A stretch of DNA of 64,000 bases from contig JAXLZA010000001.1 of assembly GCA_046351135.1 (NCBI GenBank), forward strand, positions 829,204-893,203, written 5' to 3'. Position numbers and translations under genes: made by a program. Position 1 is the first letter of the stretch; each line of letters opens with the position of its first letter. The notes under the pieces were generated by a model, which saw nothing but the letters and a program-made list of their open reading frames with translations, was not told where the DNA came from and made no database searches. The stretch is from UBA4427 sp046351135 (lineage in GTDB: Bacteria > Myxococcota_A > UBA9160 > UBA4427). This document shows positions 17,215 through 24,982 of this stretch, in pieces.

Positions 17215-18093
17215 ATGCAGTTCTGGCAAGCCATCCCGTTCACCCACCCCGACGAGATGCTGGAGCTGGTCCCGGTCATCGAGGAGGCCGGCTTCGAGGG
17301 CGTGCTGCTCGCGGACCACGTCTTCGCCCCCGAGTCCTACGACTCCCGGTATCCCTACGACGACTCGGGGGAGCCGCCCTTCGACGAGAAGACGCCGTTC
17401 CCGGAGGTCTTCGCGACGATCTGCGCCCTCTCGATGGTGACGACGCGACTGCGCTTCATGCCGAACGTCTACGTCCTCCCGATGCGCCACCCGATCGAGG
17501 TGGCCAAAGGCCTCAGCACCGCCGCCGTCATCTCGAAGAACCGCGTCGTGTTCGGGATCGGGGCCGGCTGGCTGCAGGAGGAGTTCGAGATCCTGGGCCA
17601 GCCCTTCGAGGGCCGCGGCCGCCGGATGGACGAGCAGATCCCGATCGTCCAGAAGCTCCTGCGCGGCGAGGTCGTGTCCGCCGACGGCGAGTTCTACAAG
17701 TTCGCGCCGCTTCGGCTCAATCCGGTGCCGACGCAGACCGTGCCCTTCTGGATCGGCGGCATGAACGCGGCGGCGCTGCGCCGGGCAGCCCAGTACGGCC
17801 ACGGCTGGACCGGCGCGGGCACGAGCTTCGACGAGACCGTCGCGATCCTGAAGGACCTGCACGCACGACGGAAGGCCTTCGGCCGGGACCAGGAGCCCTT
17901 CGACTGCTGCATCCCGCTGACGGAGCCGCTGCCGGCCGACAAGATGAAGCAGCTGATCGACCTCGGCATGACGGGCACCGTCAGCTGGCCGCTCTCCTTC
18001 CAGATGCCGCCCGGTGCGACGATGCAGCAGAAGAAGGACAAGCTCCGCCAGCTCGGAGACACCATGATCGCCCCCGTCAACGGCCGGCGTTAG
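17215..18093 (+). CDS. Luciferase-like (LLM class) flavin-dependent oxidoreductase
   Basis: A 292-residue TIM-barrel protein of the bacterial luciferase-like group, using FMN or coenzyme F420. It has the usual QFWQAIPF first strand, ADHVFAP, MPNVYVLPMRHPIEVAKGLSTAA near residue 80, VFGIGAGWLQEEFEILGQPFEGRGRRMDE near 105 and IGGMNAAALRRAAQYGHGW near 175. The family resembles the TIGR03619 type, many of which use F420, but the cofactor cannot be told from sequence. The start follows GCGAGGAGCGCCTC. It stands alone between two minus-strand genes. Three members of this superfamily lie in the window. Substrate unknown. Confidence 0.85.
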   Translation: MQFWQAIPFTHPDEMLELVPVIEEAGFEGVLLADHVFAPESYDSRYPYDDSGEPPFDEKTPFPEVFATICALSMVTTRLRFMPNVYVLPMRHPIEVAKGLSTAAVISKNRVVFGIGAGWLQEEFEILGQPFEGRGRRMDEQIPIVQKLLRGEVVSADGEFYKFAPLRLNPVPTQTVPFWIGGMNAAALRRAAQYGHGWTGAGTSFDETVAILKDLHARRKAFGRDQEPFDCCIPLTEPLPADKMKQLIDLGMTGTVSWPLSFQMPPGATMQQKKDKLRQLGDTMIAPVNGRR

Positions 18094-18116
18094 GCAGCCT
18101 CCCCGCCGTCCGAGCG

Positions 18117-18132
18117 CGCCGGAGCCCCGGCG
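18117..18132. terminator. Short GC hairpin between convergent genes
   Basis: CGCCGG (18117-18122) and CCGGCG (18127-18132) form a perfect 6-bp stem around the loop AGCC, in the gap between the luciferase-like gene ending at 18093 and the minus-strand gene ending at 18170. There is no T run, so it is at most a weak or Rho-assisted transcription end. Confidence 0.3.
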
Positions 18133-18169
18133 GCCCACGACCCGAAGCCCGCGATCCGGGACGGGGCGC

Positions 18170-18700
18170 TCAGCGCTCGCGGGCCGGCGCCCAGCCCCGG
18201 TCGTAGGGGGCCATCAGCTGCGAGTCGAGCTGCATCCGCGTGTGGAGCCAGCGGCCGTCCTCGAGGGCGTACTCGTCGTGCTCGACGCCGACCATCCACA
18301 TCGCGCGGCCTTCCTTCGTCGTCACCATCGCGAGCACGTCCCAGGTTCCCTTCGCACGCTCGCCCTCGACGCGGATCTCGGGCTTCACGAAGAAGTGCCA
18401 CGCGTACTGGAGCGTCGGCTCCCGGAAGCGCTCGCGGATCGCGGCGCGCCCCTCGCAGCGGCCGAGGACGCCGCCGCCCTCCCAGACCGCGTCGATCGTG
18501 AAGAGCGATGCCAGCTGCTCGGCGACGACGTCGATCTCGGCCTGCGAGCGGGGGCCCTTGCGCGCATAGCGGGCGTCGGCGAGCGCGCCGTAGCGGCTCT
18601 TCAGCGCGAGGATCTCGGCGTGGGCCTCGGCGCGGGCGACCCGCACCTCGAGGGCCGCGATGCGATCGAGCAGAGACGACTCCGCCGCTTCCCGTGTCAT
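18170..18700 (-). CDS. SnoaL-like nuclear transport factor 2-fold protein
   Basis: A 176-residue small α+β-barrel protein of the SnoaL_4/NTF2-like type. It has a short helical N-terminus (ALEVRVARAEAHAEILALKSRYGALADARY), then the cone fold with LFTIDAVWEGGGVLGRCEGRAAIRERF near residues 80-105 and a β-rich end with GRWLHTRMQLDSQLMAPYDRGW. Members include hydroxysteroid isomerase-like and polyketide cyclase enzymes and many uncharacterised dehydratases, so a role on a steroid ketone is possible but unproven. The ATG at 18700 follows AAGGGAG. It diverges from the CoA-transferase gene at 18823 over 122 bases that may hold both promoters. Confidence 0.78.
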   Translation of the reverse strand: MTREAAESSLLDRIAALEVRVARAEAHAEILALKSRYGALADARYARKGPRSQAEIDVVAEQLASLFTIDAVWEGGGVLGRCEGRAAIRERFREPTLQYAWHFFVKPEIRVEGERAKGTWDVLAMVTTKEGRAMWMVGVEHDEYALEDGRWLHTRMQLDSQLMAPYDRGWAPARER

Positions 18701-18822
18701 GCGATCGACTCCCTTCCCCGGCGCGCCTCGGCGGCCTCGGTGAATTCGGCTAGCCTCGCCCAGCCCGGAGGCCGGATGCAAGCGCGGCCTCGCCCGACGG
18801 GGCTTCGCTCGAAAGGATCTCC

Positions 18823-20016
18823 ATGCCCGGTCCCCTCGCCGGCATCCGCATCGTCGATCTGACGACCATGGCGTCGGGTCCGCTGGCGACCTCGATCCTC
18901 GCCGACCAGGGCGCGGACGTGATCAAGGTCGAAGCGCCCGGCAAGGGTGACGCCCTGCGCACCATCGGCCCGAGCCGCGGCGGGCTCTCCGCGCTCTTCA
19001 CGAGCCTGAACCGCAACAAACGCTCGATCGCGATCGATCTCCACCAGGGCGCCGGCGTGGCGCTCCTCGACCGCCTCGTCGCGCAGGCCGACGTCTTCGT
19101 CCAGAACTTCCGCCCGGGTGCGGTCGACCGGATGGGGATCGGGGCCGAGCGCTACCGCGCGCTCCATCCGGATCTCGTCTACGTCTCGATCAGCGGCTTC
19201 GGCGAGCGCGGGCCGATGGTGAACCGCGGCGTCTACGACTCGCTGATGCAGGCCTACGTCGGCGTCGCCGTCCACCAGGCGAACCTCCAGACCGGCGAGC
19301 CCGAGTTCGTCCGCAGCGTCGTCTGCGACAAGGGCACCGCGATCCAGACCTCGCAGCTGATCACCGCCGCGCTCCTCGCCCGCGCCCGGGGCGCCGGCGG
19401 CCAGCACCTCAAGGTCTCGATGCTGCACGCGAGCCTGGCCTTCCTCTGGCCCGACGGCATGCAGAACTACACCCTGCTCGGGGAAGGCGTCTCGGCCCCG
19501 CTCCTCAAGTCGGCGCTGCCGATGATCCGCCCCACCGCCGACGGCCACATCGCCATCAGCTACATCCAGGATCGGGAGTTTGCGGCCCTCTGTCGCGCGC
19601 TCGGCCGCGACGACCTCGCGAACGACCCTCGCTTCGAGAAGGCGGATCCCCGCGCGCGCCACGGCCGCGAGCTGCAGGCGCTGCTCGACGCGACGCTCCG
19701 GCGCTTCACGACGGCGCAGCTCCTCGCGCTGCTCGCCGAGGCCGACGTGCCCCACGCGACCGTCGGCGATCCGGCGACGATCCACCTCGACCCCCAGGTC
19801 GTGGCGAACGAGCTCGTCTTCGAGATGGACCACCCCGCGGCCGGGCACATGCGCCAGCCGAAGCCGCTCGGCGACTTCGAGAAGACGCCGGTCTCGGTCC
19901 GGCGCGGCGCGCCCCGGCACGGAGAGCACTCGCGGGAGATCGCGGCGGAGGCAGGGCTCGATCCGGCCGAGATCGGACGGCTCGTCGAGGGGGCGGTGCT
20001 GTTCGAGGCGGTCTGA
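18823..20016 (+). CDS. CaiB/BaiF-family CoA-transferase
   Basis: A 397-residue class III CoA-transferase. The N-terminal Rossmann part reads LAGIRIVDLTTMASGPLATSILADQGADVIKVEAPGKGD, typical of the family, with LNRNKRSIAID near residue 65 and the probable catalytic Asp in GVYDSLMQAYVGVAV near residue 140. Such enzymes move CoA between carboxylic acids through an Asp-bound anhydride. The small domain (ILPM-like IAISYIQDREFAALCRALGR) follows near 240. The start follows GAAAGGATCTCC. It could activate or recycle CoA esters in the surrounding pathway; the acids are unknown. It converges with the ACAD gene ending at 20056. Confidence 0.88.
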   Translation: MPGPLAGIRIVDLTTMASGPLATSILADQGADVIKVEAPGKGDALRTIGPSRGGLSALFTSLNRNKRSIAIDLHQGAGVALLDRLVAQADVFVQNFRPGAVDRMGIGAERYRALHPDLVYVSISGFGERGPMVNRGVYDSLMQAYVGVAVHQANLQTGEPEFVRSVVCDKGTAIQTSQLITAALLARARGAGGQHLKVSMLHASLAFLWPDGMQNYTLLGEGVSAPLLKSALPMIRPTADGHIAISYIQDREFAALCRALGRDDLANDPRFEKADPRARHGRELQALLDATLRRFTTAQLLALLAEADVPHATVGDPATIHLDPQVVANELVFEMDHPAAGHMRQPKPLGDFEKTPVSVRRGAPRHGEHSREIAAEAGLDPAEIGRLVEGAVLFEAV

Positions 20017-20055
20017 GACCCGGCGGGGGGCGACCCGGCGGGCTCGCGCCCCTCC

Positions 20056-21201
20056 TCAGCCCGCGATCCCGACGCCCCGATCGATCACGACCTCGGCCAC
20101 GCGCTCGGACAGCTCGCGCTCGTCCCACCACGACATCTGCAGCTGCTTGGCCCGGCGGAAGTAGAGCTGGATGTCGTACTCGATCGTGAAGCCGACGCCG
20201 CCCCAGATCTGCTGGCAGGTCGCCGTCGCGTCGCGAAACGCATGGCACATGAAGAGCTTCGCCAGCGGCGCGAGGCGCGAGACGTCCTTGCCGACCGAGC
20301 GCGACCAGGCCGCCTCGTAGACGAGCGTCGAGCCGCCCTCGATCTGCGTCGCCGCGTCGGCCAGGTAGTGGGAGATCGACTGGAAGGCGCCGAGGGGCTT
20401 GCCGAACTGATGGCGCGTCTTCGCGTAGTCGACGGTCATCTCGAGGGCCCGTCGCGCCCCGCCCGCCGCCTGCGCGGCCGCGAGGACGCAGCCGTCGAGC
20501 ATGACGTCCTGCCAGGTCTTCCAGCCGGAGCCCGCCGCCCCGATCCGATCCTTCTCCGAGACGCGCACGCCCTCGAAGTCGACGCGATAGGTCGATTGCG
20601 AGCCGAGATTCCGGCGCTGCGAGAGCGTCACCCCCGCGGCCTGCGGATCGACGAGGAAGAGGTCGACGTCGGTCTCGCCCTGCCCCGTTCGCGCGAGCAC
20701 GACGAGCCGCGTCGCCGCGCGGGCGAAGGTGACGTGCATCTTCGTGCCGGAGAGCCGGAACCCGTCGCCGTCCTTCACCGCCGCGAGCTGGACGCCCTTT
20801 GCCGCAAAGGAGCCGCGGGGCTCGAGCCAGGCCGGAGTCAGGATCGCCTCGCCCGAAGCGATGCGCGGGATCCAGGCCCGCTGCTGCTCGGCGCTCCCCG
20901 CCCGCAGGATCGCCCCGGCCGCGAGGACCGCCGACTCGAGATGCGGAGCCGGCGCGAGCGCCCGGCCGAGCTCCTCGTGGAGGATCGCCGCTTCGAGCAG
21001 CGTCTGCCCGCCGCCGCCCAGGGCCTCGGGGATCAGGATCCCGATGAGGCCCTGCTCGCCGAGCTGCTTCCAGAGCCCCTCCGCATGACCGCGCGGGTCG
21101 TCCTCGCAGGCCCGCACGACCTCGACGCTCGCGTGCTCCGCGCAGAGCGCGCGCACCATGTCGCGGAGGATCCCGTGCTCCTCGGTGAAATCGAGATCCA
21201 T
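20056..21201 (-). CDS. Acyl-CoA dehydrogenase family subunit, probable β partner
   Basis: A 381-residue acyl-CoA dehydrogenase-fold protein, last gene of the 24872-20056 operon. FAD/CoA features: QIWGGVGFTIEYDIQLYFRR near residue 335 and KTRHQFGKPLGAFQSISHYL near 275. Neither usual catalytic Glu is present: the helix-G segment reads MLDGCVLAAAQAAGG and the YEGT site reads LQMSWWDERE. The operon also has a catalytic-type ACAD (23694-24872), so the two probably form an α2β2 enzyme like FadE28-FadE29 of the steroid side-chain pathway. A change of function instead of a structural role cannot be ruled out. The start follows GAGGAGGAGACGCAG. Confidence 0.85.
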   Translation of the reverse strand: MDLDFTEEHGILRDMVRALCAEHASVEVVRACEDDPRGHAEGLWKQLGEQGLIGILIPEALGGGGQTLLEAAILHEELGRALAPAPHLESAVLAAGAILRAGSAEQQRAWIPRIASGEAILTPAWLEPRGSFAAKGVQLAAVKDGDGFRLSGTKMHVTFARAATRLVVLARTGQGETDVDLFLVDPQAAGVTLSQRRNLGSQSTYRVDFEGVRVSEKDRIGAAGSGWKTWQDVMLDGCVLAAAQAAGGARRALEMTVDYAKTRHQFGKPLGAFQSISHYLADAATQIEGGSTLVYEAAWSRSVGKDVSRLAPLAKLFMCHAFRDATATCQQIWGGVGFTIEYDIQLYFRRAKQLQMSWWDERELSERVAEVVIDRGVGIAG

Positions 21202-21270
21202 CTGCGTCTCCTCCTCGTCCGGAACCGGGCTCCGGCGCCGGACCGGGTCACCCGATCCGGCGCCCGGCGA

Positions 21271-21747
21271 TCAGGGCTTCCAGTCGTCGCCCTTGAGCTT
21301 CCAGGGATTGGCGTCCGCGCTCTCCGGGACGGCGATCTTCGCCTCGCACGAGACGCACTGCTTCGTCCCCGCCGTCAGCTCGATCTTGACGTCGACCCAG
21401 CCGGTGCCCTTCGCGGCCCGCTCGACCTTGGTCACCTTGCCCGCGAAGCGCATCGTGTCGCCCGGGTAGACCGAGTCCTTCATGCGGAACTTGATCCGGC
21501 CGAGGCGGCCCTTCGGGCCCGTCCAGTCGGTCAGGTAGCGCTCGAACCACGCCGCGAGATTCGGCGTGTTCATGATGATGTCGTCGAGACCGTTGTTGCC
21601 GGTCGCGAACTTGTAGTCGTGGTGCTGCGGCCGCCAGTCGCGGCTCGCCATGGCACCCAGCACCACGGTCACCGGCTTCACCGCCTTCTCGAGGACCGGC
21701 AGGTCCATCCCTTCCTTCACGTCGCCCAGCATCAGGTTTGCAGCCAT
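21271..21747 (-). CDS. ChsH1-like MaoC-type enoyl-CoA hydratase subunit
   Basis: A 158-residue hot-dog protein. The segment GAMASRDWRPQHHDYKFA near residues 32-50, followed by the LDDIIMNTPNLAAWFERYLTDWTGP region, is close to the active-site part of ChsH1 (Rv3541c) as I remember it, where Asp and His hydrate the steroid C3 side chain enoyl-CoA. At 158 residues it is slightly longer than that protein. The ATG at 21747 follows CGGAGAAGATCATC. It is 92 bases downstream of the second MaoC-type gene at 21840-22361, which would be its ChsH2-like partner. Heteromeric hydration of a bulky CoA ester is therefore the best proposal. Confidence 0.8.
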   Translation of the reverse strand: MAANLMLGDVKEGMDLPVLEKAVKPVTVVLGAMASRDWRPQHHDYKFATGNNGLDDIIMNTPNLAAWFERYLTDWTGPKGRLGRIKFRMKDSVYPGDTMRFAGKVTKVERAAKGTGWVDVKIELTAGTKQCVSCEAKIAVPESADANPWKLKGDDWKP

Positions 21748-21839
21748 GATGATCTTCTCCGTCGTGCCACCCGTCGGGGCGGCCTGGCCTGCCCGCTCGG
21801 GACGTCCGCGCCGCGGCGTCCCGAAGAGCCGGCCCGATA

Positions 21840-22361
21840 TTAGTTGCGGTTGTAGCCGAAGCCCGTGTAGCGCTCTTCCGCGCAGAGCTCGCCCCGCTGG
21901 TTGACGACGCGCACGCCGAAGTCCCAGAAGCGGCCGGTGCCGAGCTTCGTGGTCTTGAGCGGCGACACCGAGTACAGGATCTGCGTCGTCGTCAGCACGT
22001 CGCCCGGCCGGATCGGCTCGCCGAAGACGATCGTGTTGTCGCTCATGACGGCCTCGGGCAGCCCGAGCTTCGCCTTCAGGTCGAAGTGGAGCTGCAGCGG
22101 CACCGCCGGCTCCGTCCGGCCCGGCGACCAGTCGTGGGGGCGGAACCAGACCGACACCATCGTCGGCGGGGTGATCCAGCCGCCGGTCAGCTCCTTCGCG
22201 ACCTTCTCGTCCCAGTAGAGCGGGTTGCCGTTCTGGGTCGCCGACATCGTCGTGAGCACGTAGCCCATCTCGATCGGGAAGCCCGTCTTCTCCTCGTATC
22301 GCGCCTGGCCGATCCAGGACTGCACCTCTGCCGGAAGGTCCGTGGCGGACTCGCTGGCCAT
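21840..22361 (-). CDS. ChsH2-like MaoC N-terminal dehydratase subunit, without DUF35
   Basis: A 173-residue protein of the MaoC N-terminal (FAS1_DH-like) hot-dog family. Features: YVLTTMSATQNGNPLYWDEKVA near residues 34-55, PPTMVSVWFRPHDWSPGR near 65-82, and IVFGEPIRPGDVLTTTQILYSVSP near 115-135. Half-hydratases of this kind lack the catalytic dyad and pair with a ChsH1-type subunit, here the next gene in the operon. In the actinobacterial ChsH2 a DUF35 domain follows and docks the aldolase Ltp2; this protein ends without it. A DUF35 domain is instead fused to the KAS III-like protein at 44064. An unusual repeat lies just before its start. Confidence 0.8.
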   Translation of the reverse strand: MASESATDLPAEVQSWIGQARYEEKTGFPIEMGYVLTTMSATQNGNPLYWDEKVAKELTGGWITPPTMVSVWFRPHDWSPGRTEPAVPLQLHFDLKAKLGLPEAVMSDNTIVFGEPIRPGDVLTTTQILYSVSPLKTTKLGTGRFWDFGVRVVNQRGELCAEERYTGFGYNRN

Positions 22362-22373
22362 CTCTCTCTCCTT

Positions 22374-22449
22374 GATTGCTCGAAACCTTGATTGCCCGAA
22401 AAAAGGTTGCCCGAAGAAACCGATTGCTCGAAACGCCCGATCGCCCGAA
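22374..22449. repeat. Degenerate direct repeats in the leader of the ChsH2-like gene
   Basis: Four copies of a unit like GATTGCYCGAAAM occur at about 22374, 22390, 22406 and 22422, with a fifth weaker copy (GATCGCCCGAACG) near 22439, at a period of 15-16 bases. The patch is far more AT-rich than its surroundings. It fills the gap between the AMACR-like gene and the ChsH2-like gene, on the side of the latter's ribosome site. Confidence 0.6.
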
Positions 22450-22466
22450 CGCCGCGAAGACCCCGA

Positions 22467-23651
22467 CTATTCGACGGCCCCCTCGGCCAGCAGCTTCGCG
22501 ATCGCCTCCCGCGAGAGCCCCGCCAGGGCGAGCAGCGCCTCGCTGTCGGTGTCGTCGCCGGTGCGCACCGTGTGCTTCGGATGCGCGCGGACGGCCCCCG
22601 CCAGGACGGGCGAGAGCTGCTCGAAGACGCCCCGCTTCTCGTGCTCCGCCTCCATGAAGAGGCCGCGGGCGCGCCAATGGGGCTCCTGCACGACCTCGGG
22701 GATCGTGAGCACCGGCGCGACGCAGGTGTCGTTCGCGGCGAGCTCCGCCGTCCACTCGTCCCGCGTGCGGGTCAGGAAGGCGGCGCGGAACGCCGCGCGG
22801 ATCTCGTCCTGGATGCCCTCGGCGTACTGCTTGTCCGCATACTGCGGAAGCCCCAGTCGGTTGCAGAGATTCTTGTAGAAATGCGGCTCGATCGCGCCGA
22901 CGGAGACCCACTTCCCGTCCTTCGTCGGATACAGGTCGTAGAACGCATAACGTCCGGTCAGCAGGACCTGGCGCGGCCCGGCGACCTCGCCCTCGGCCAG
23001 GAACTGGTCGACCGAGAGCGACATCAGCGACAGGATGCCCTCGGCCGCGGCGCAGTCGAGGAAGGCGCCCTCCCCCGTGACGCCGCGCTTGACGAGCGCC
23101 GCGAGGATCGAGACGACGGCGTGCATGCCGCCGCCGGCGCTGTCGGCGACCGTCGCGCCCGGGATCGGCGGGCCACCGTCCGCCCGCGGCTCGCTGCAGG
23201 CGAGATAGCCCGACATCGCGAGGTAGTTGATGTCGTGGCCGGCCCAGCTCGAGGCAGGCCCGTCCTGGCCGTAGCCCGAGGTCGAGCAGTAGACGATGCG
23301 CGGATTGCGGGCGCGCATCGCCGCATAACCGATGCCGAGACGATCCACGACGCCCGGACGATACGACTCGATCACGACGTCGGACTTCGCCGCGAGCGAA
23401 AGCAGCGCCTCGCGGCCGGCCTCGGCCTTGAGATCGATGCGCATGCGCTTGAAGTCGCGGCTCGCGCCGTAGGTGTGGTAGACGGGCTTCGTCTGCAGCG
23501 CACCCTGCTTCGCGACGGGCGCGATCACGACGACCTCGGCCCCGTAGTCCGCGAGCATGCGGCCGGCGCGGGCAGCGGGGCCGACGGCGCCGAGATTCAG
23601 GACGCGGATGCCGTCGAGCAGATGCGGCGATTGGGACCGGGGGGTCGACAC
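22467..23651 (-). CDS. CaiB/BaiF-family protein, α-methylacyl-CoA racemase-like
   Basis: A 394-residue class III CoA-transferase fold. The stretch GYGQDGPASSWAGHDINYLAMSG near residue 145 holds the GHDINYLA motif typical of α-methylacyl-CoA racemases, with the catalytic Asp; IRVLNLGAVGPAARAGRMLADYGAEVVVI begins the Rossmann half. The partner His that racemases use about 30 residues earlier is not obvious: I see Ala there, so a CoA-transferase role stays possible. Racemases convert 2R- to 2S-methylacyl-CoA, needed before β-oxidation of branched sterol side chains. It is 42 bases downstream of the ACAD at 23694 in the operon. A clear start is present; upstream spacing is normal. Confidence 0.82.
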   Translation of the reverse strand: MSTPRSQSPHLLDGIRVLNLGAVGPAARAGRMLADYGAEVVVIAPVAKQGALQTKPVYHTYGASRDFKRMRIDLKAEAGREALLSLAAKSDVVIESYRPGVVDRLGIGYAAMRARNPRIVYCSTSGYGQDGPASSWAGHDINYLAMSGYLACSEPRADGGPPIPGATVADSAGGGMHAVVSILAALVKRGVTGEGAFLDCAAAEGILSLMSLSVDQFLAEGEVAGPRQVLLTGRYAFYDLYPTKDGKWVSVGAIEPHFYKNLCNRLGLPQYADKQYAEGIQDEIRAAFRAAFLTRTRDEWTAELAANDTCVAPVLTIPEVVQEPHWRARGLFMEAEHEKRGVFEQLSPVLAGAVRAHPKHTVRTGDDTDSEALLALAGLSREAIAKLLAEGAVE

Positions 23652-23693
23652 GCGAAGGCTCCTCTGGGCGGGATGAGCGACGGGCCGTTCGGC

Positions 23694-24872
23694 CTAGAAG
23701 GTCTTGGGCAGGCCGAGACCGCGGCCCGCGATGATGTTGCGCTGGATCTCGCTCGTGCCGCCGCCGATCGTGTCGACGACGGTGTAGCGATAGGAGCGCT
23801 CGTAGCGGCCGCCCGCCGGCGCCTCGGGCGCATCCGGCTTGAGGGCCGCGTCGGGGCCGATCAGCTCGAGGGCGTAGTTGGCGATGCGCTGGCCGAGCTG
23901 CGACTGCCACATCTTGTACATGGCGGCCTCGACGGTGGGGACGCGGTTCTTGAGCGCCTCGCTGATGACCTTGCGCTGGAGCTTGCGGGCGACCTCGAGG
24001 TCGGCGGCGAGCTTCGCGATCGTCTGGCGGACGATCGGATCCTGCGCGAGGGGCTCGCCGTCGAGGGTCGCGGTCGCGACGTACTCGATCAGCCCCTTGA
24101 GCTTCATCTCGACCGGACCGACGGGCAGCATCGCGAAGCGCTCGAGATCGAGGGCCTCGCAGATGTAGGTCCAGCCCTCGCCGACCTTACCGACGACGTG
24201 GGAATCCGGGACGAAGACCGAGTTGAAGAACACCTCGTTCGAGCGCTCGTCGCCGATCGTCCAGGTCGGATGGATCTGGAAGCCGGGATGGTTCATCGGG
24301 ACGAGGAAGAGCGTGATGCCCTTGTGCTTGTGCTCCGAGGTCCGGGCACCGACCCAGTACCAGTCGGCGAAGTGGGCCGAGGTCGTCCAGATCTTCTGGC
24401 CGTCGAGGACGTAGCCGCCGCGGGCGTCGTCGCGGGTCGCCTTCAGCTGCATCGACGCCGCGTCCGAGCCGGCCTGGGGCTCCGAGTAGCCGATCGCGAA
24501 CTCGATCTCGCCGCGGATGATGCGGGGCAGGAAGTAGGACTTCAGCTCCTCGTTGCCGTGGCGGATGATCGTCTTGCCGACGATGCCGACGCCCTTGCCC
24601 GGCTGGGGTGCGCCGTAGCGCGACAGCGCCTCGGTCAGGACGAAGTCGTAGATGCCCGAGCGCTCCTGGCCGCCGTACTGCTTCGGCCACGACATGCCGA
24701 GCCAGCCCTTCTCGGCCAGCTTGCGCATGAAGGCCCGCTTCGCCGGAGTCTCGACGGTCTGCGAGAGGTGCTCCGGATTGCGATCCATCACGTCATCGGA
24801 GCGATTCGCCTCGAGAAAGGCGACCACCTCGCGCTCGAAGGCCAGGACGTCCTCGGGCAGCTCGAAATCCAT
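23694..24872 (-). CDS. Acyl-CoA dehydrogenase, catalytic-type subunit
   Basis: A 392-residue acyl-CoA dehydrogenase, first gene of the operon under operator site 3. Motifs: AIGYSEPQAGSDAASMQLKA near residue 130, LDGQKIWTTSAHFADWYWVGART near 165, and DTIGGGTSEIQRNIIAGRGLGLP at the end. The YEGT position is Gly, but CEALDLERFAMLPVGP near 240 carries a Glu at the isovaleryl-CoA dehydrogenase position, so this subunit has a base. The start at 24872 is about 10 bases after AGCGAGG, and a 12-bp hairpin lies just beyond. With the base-less ACAD at 20056 it fits the α2β2 steroid dehydrogenases (FadE28-FadE29 type), by inference. Confidence 0.88.
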   Translation of the reverse strand: MDFELPEDVLAFEREVVAFLEANRSDDVMDRNPEHLSQTVETPAKRAFMRKLAEKGWLGMSWPKQYGGQERSGIYDFVLTEALSRYGAPQPGKGVGIVGKTIIRHGNEELKSYFLPRIIRGEIEFAIGYSEPQAGSDAASMQLKATRDDARGGYVLDGQKIWTTSAHFADWYWVGARTSEHKHKGITLFLVPMNHPGFQIHPTWTIGDERSNEVFFNSVFVPDSHVVGKVGEGWTYICEALDLERFAMLPVGPVEMKLKGLIEYVATATLDGEPLAQDPIVRQTIAKLAADLEVARKLQRKVISEALKNRVPTVEAAMYKMWQSQLGQRIANYALELIGPDAALKPDAPEAPAGGRYERSYRYTVVDTIGGGTSEIQRNIIAGRGLGLPKTF

Positions 24873-24892
24873 CGCTCGACACCTCGCTTGGA

Positions 24893-24922
24893 GCCCGGCC
24901 GGTGGGGCCACCGGGGCCGGGC
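24893..24922 (-). other. Long hairpin in the leader of the side-chain operon
   Basis: GCCCGG (24893-24898) plus CCGGTG (24899-24904) pair with CACCGG (24909-24914) and CCGGGC (24917-24922), giving a 12-bp stem with a two-base bulge and a four-base loop. It sits between the operator at 24926 and the start codon at 24872, so it would be in the 5' leader of the transcript. Confidence 0.5.
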
Positions 24923-24925
24923 GGG

Positions 24926-24952
24926 CATTACGATACGCCCCGTCTTGAAATT
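24926..24952. promoter_or_regulatory. Palindromic operator, site 3 (side-chain operon)
   Basis: The site begins CATTACGATACG, identical to site 1 over 12 bases, and ends GTCTTGAAATT, a weaker right half. It lies 53 bases from the ACAD start at 24872 and drives genes down to 20056. Right-half decay may mean weaker binding. The same spacing and phase as the other three sites support one binding protein. Confidence 0.65.
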
Positions 24953-24982
24953 TATCCAGACCCGGCGGACGCGACCGAGCCC

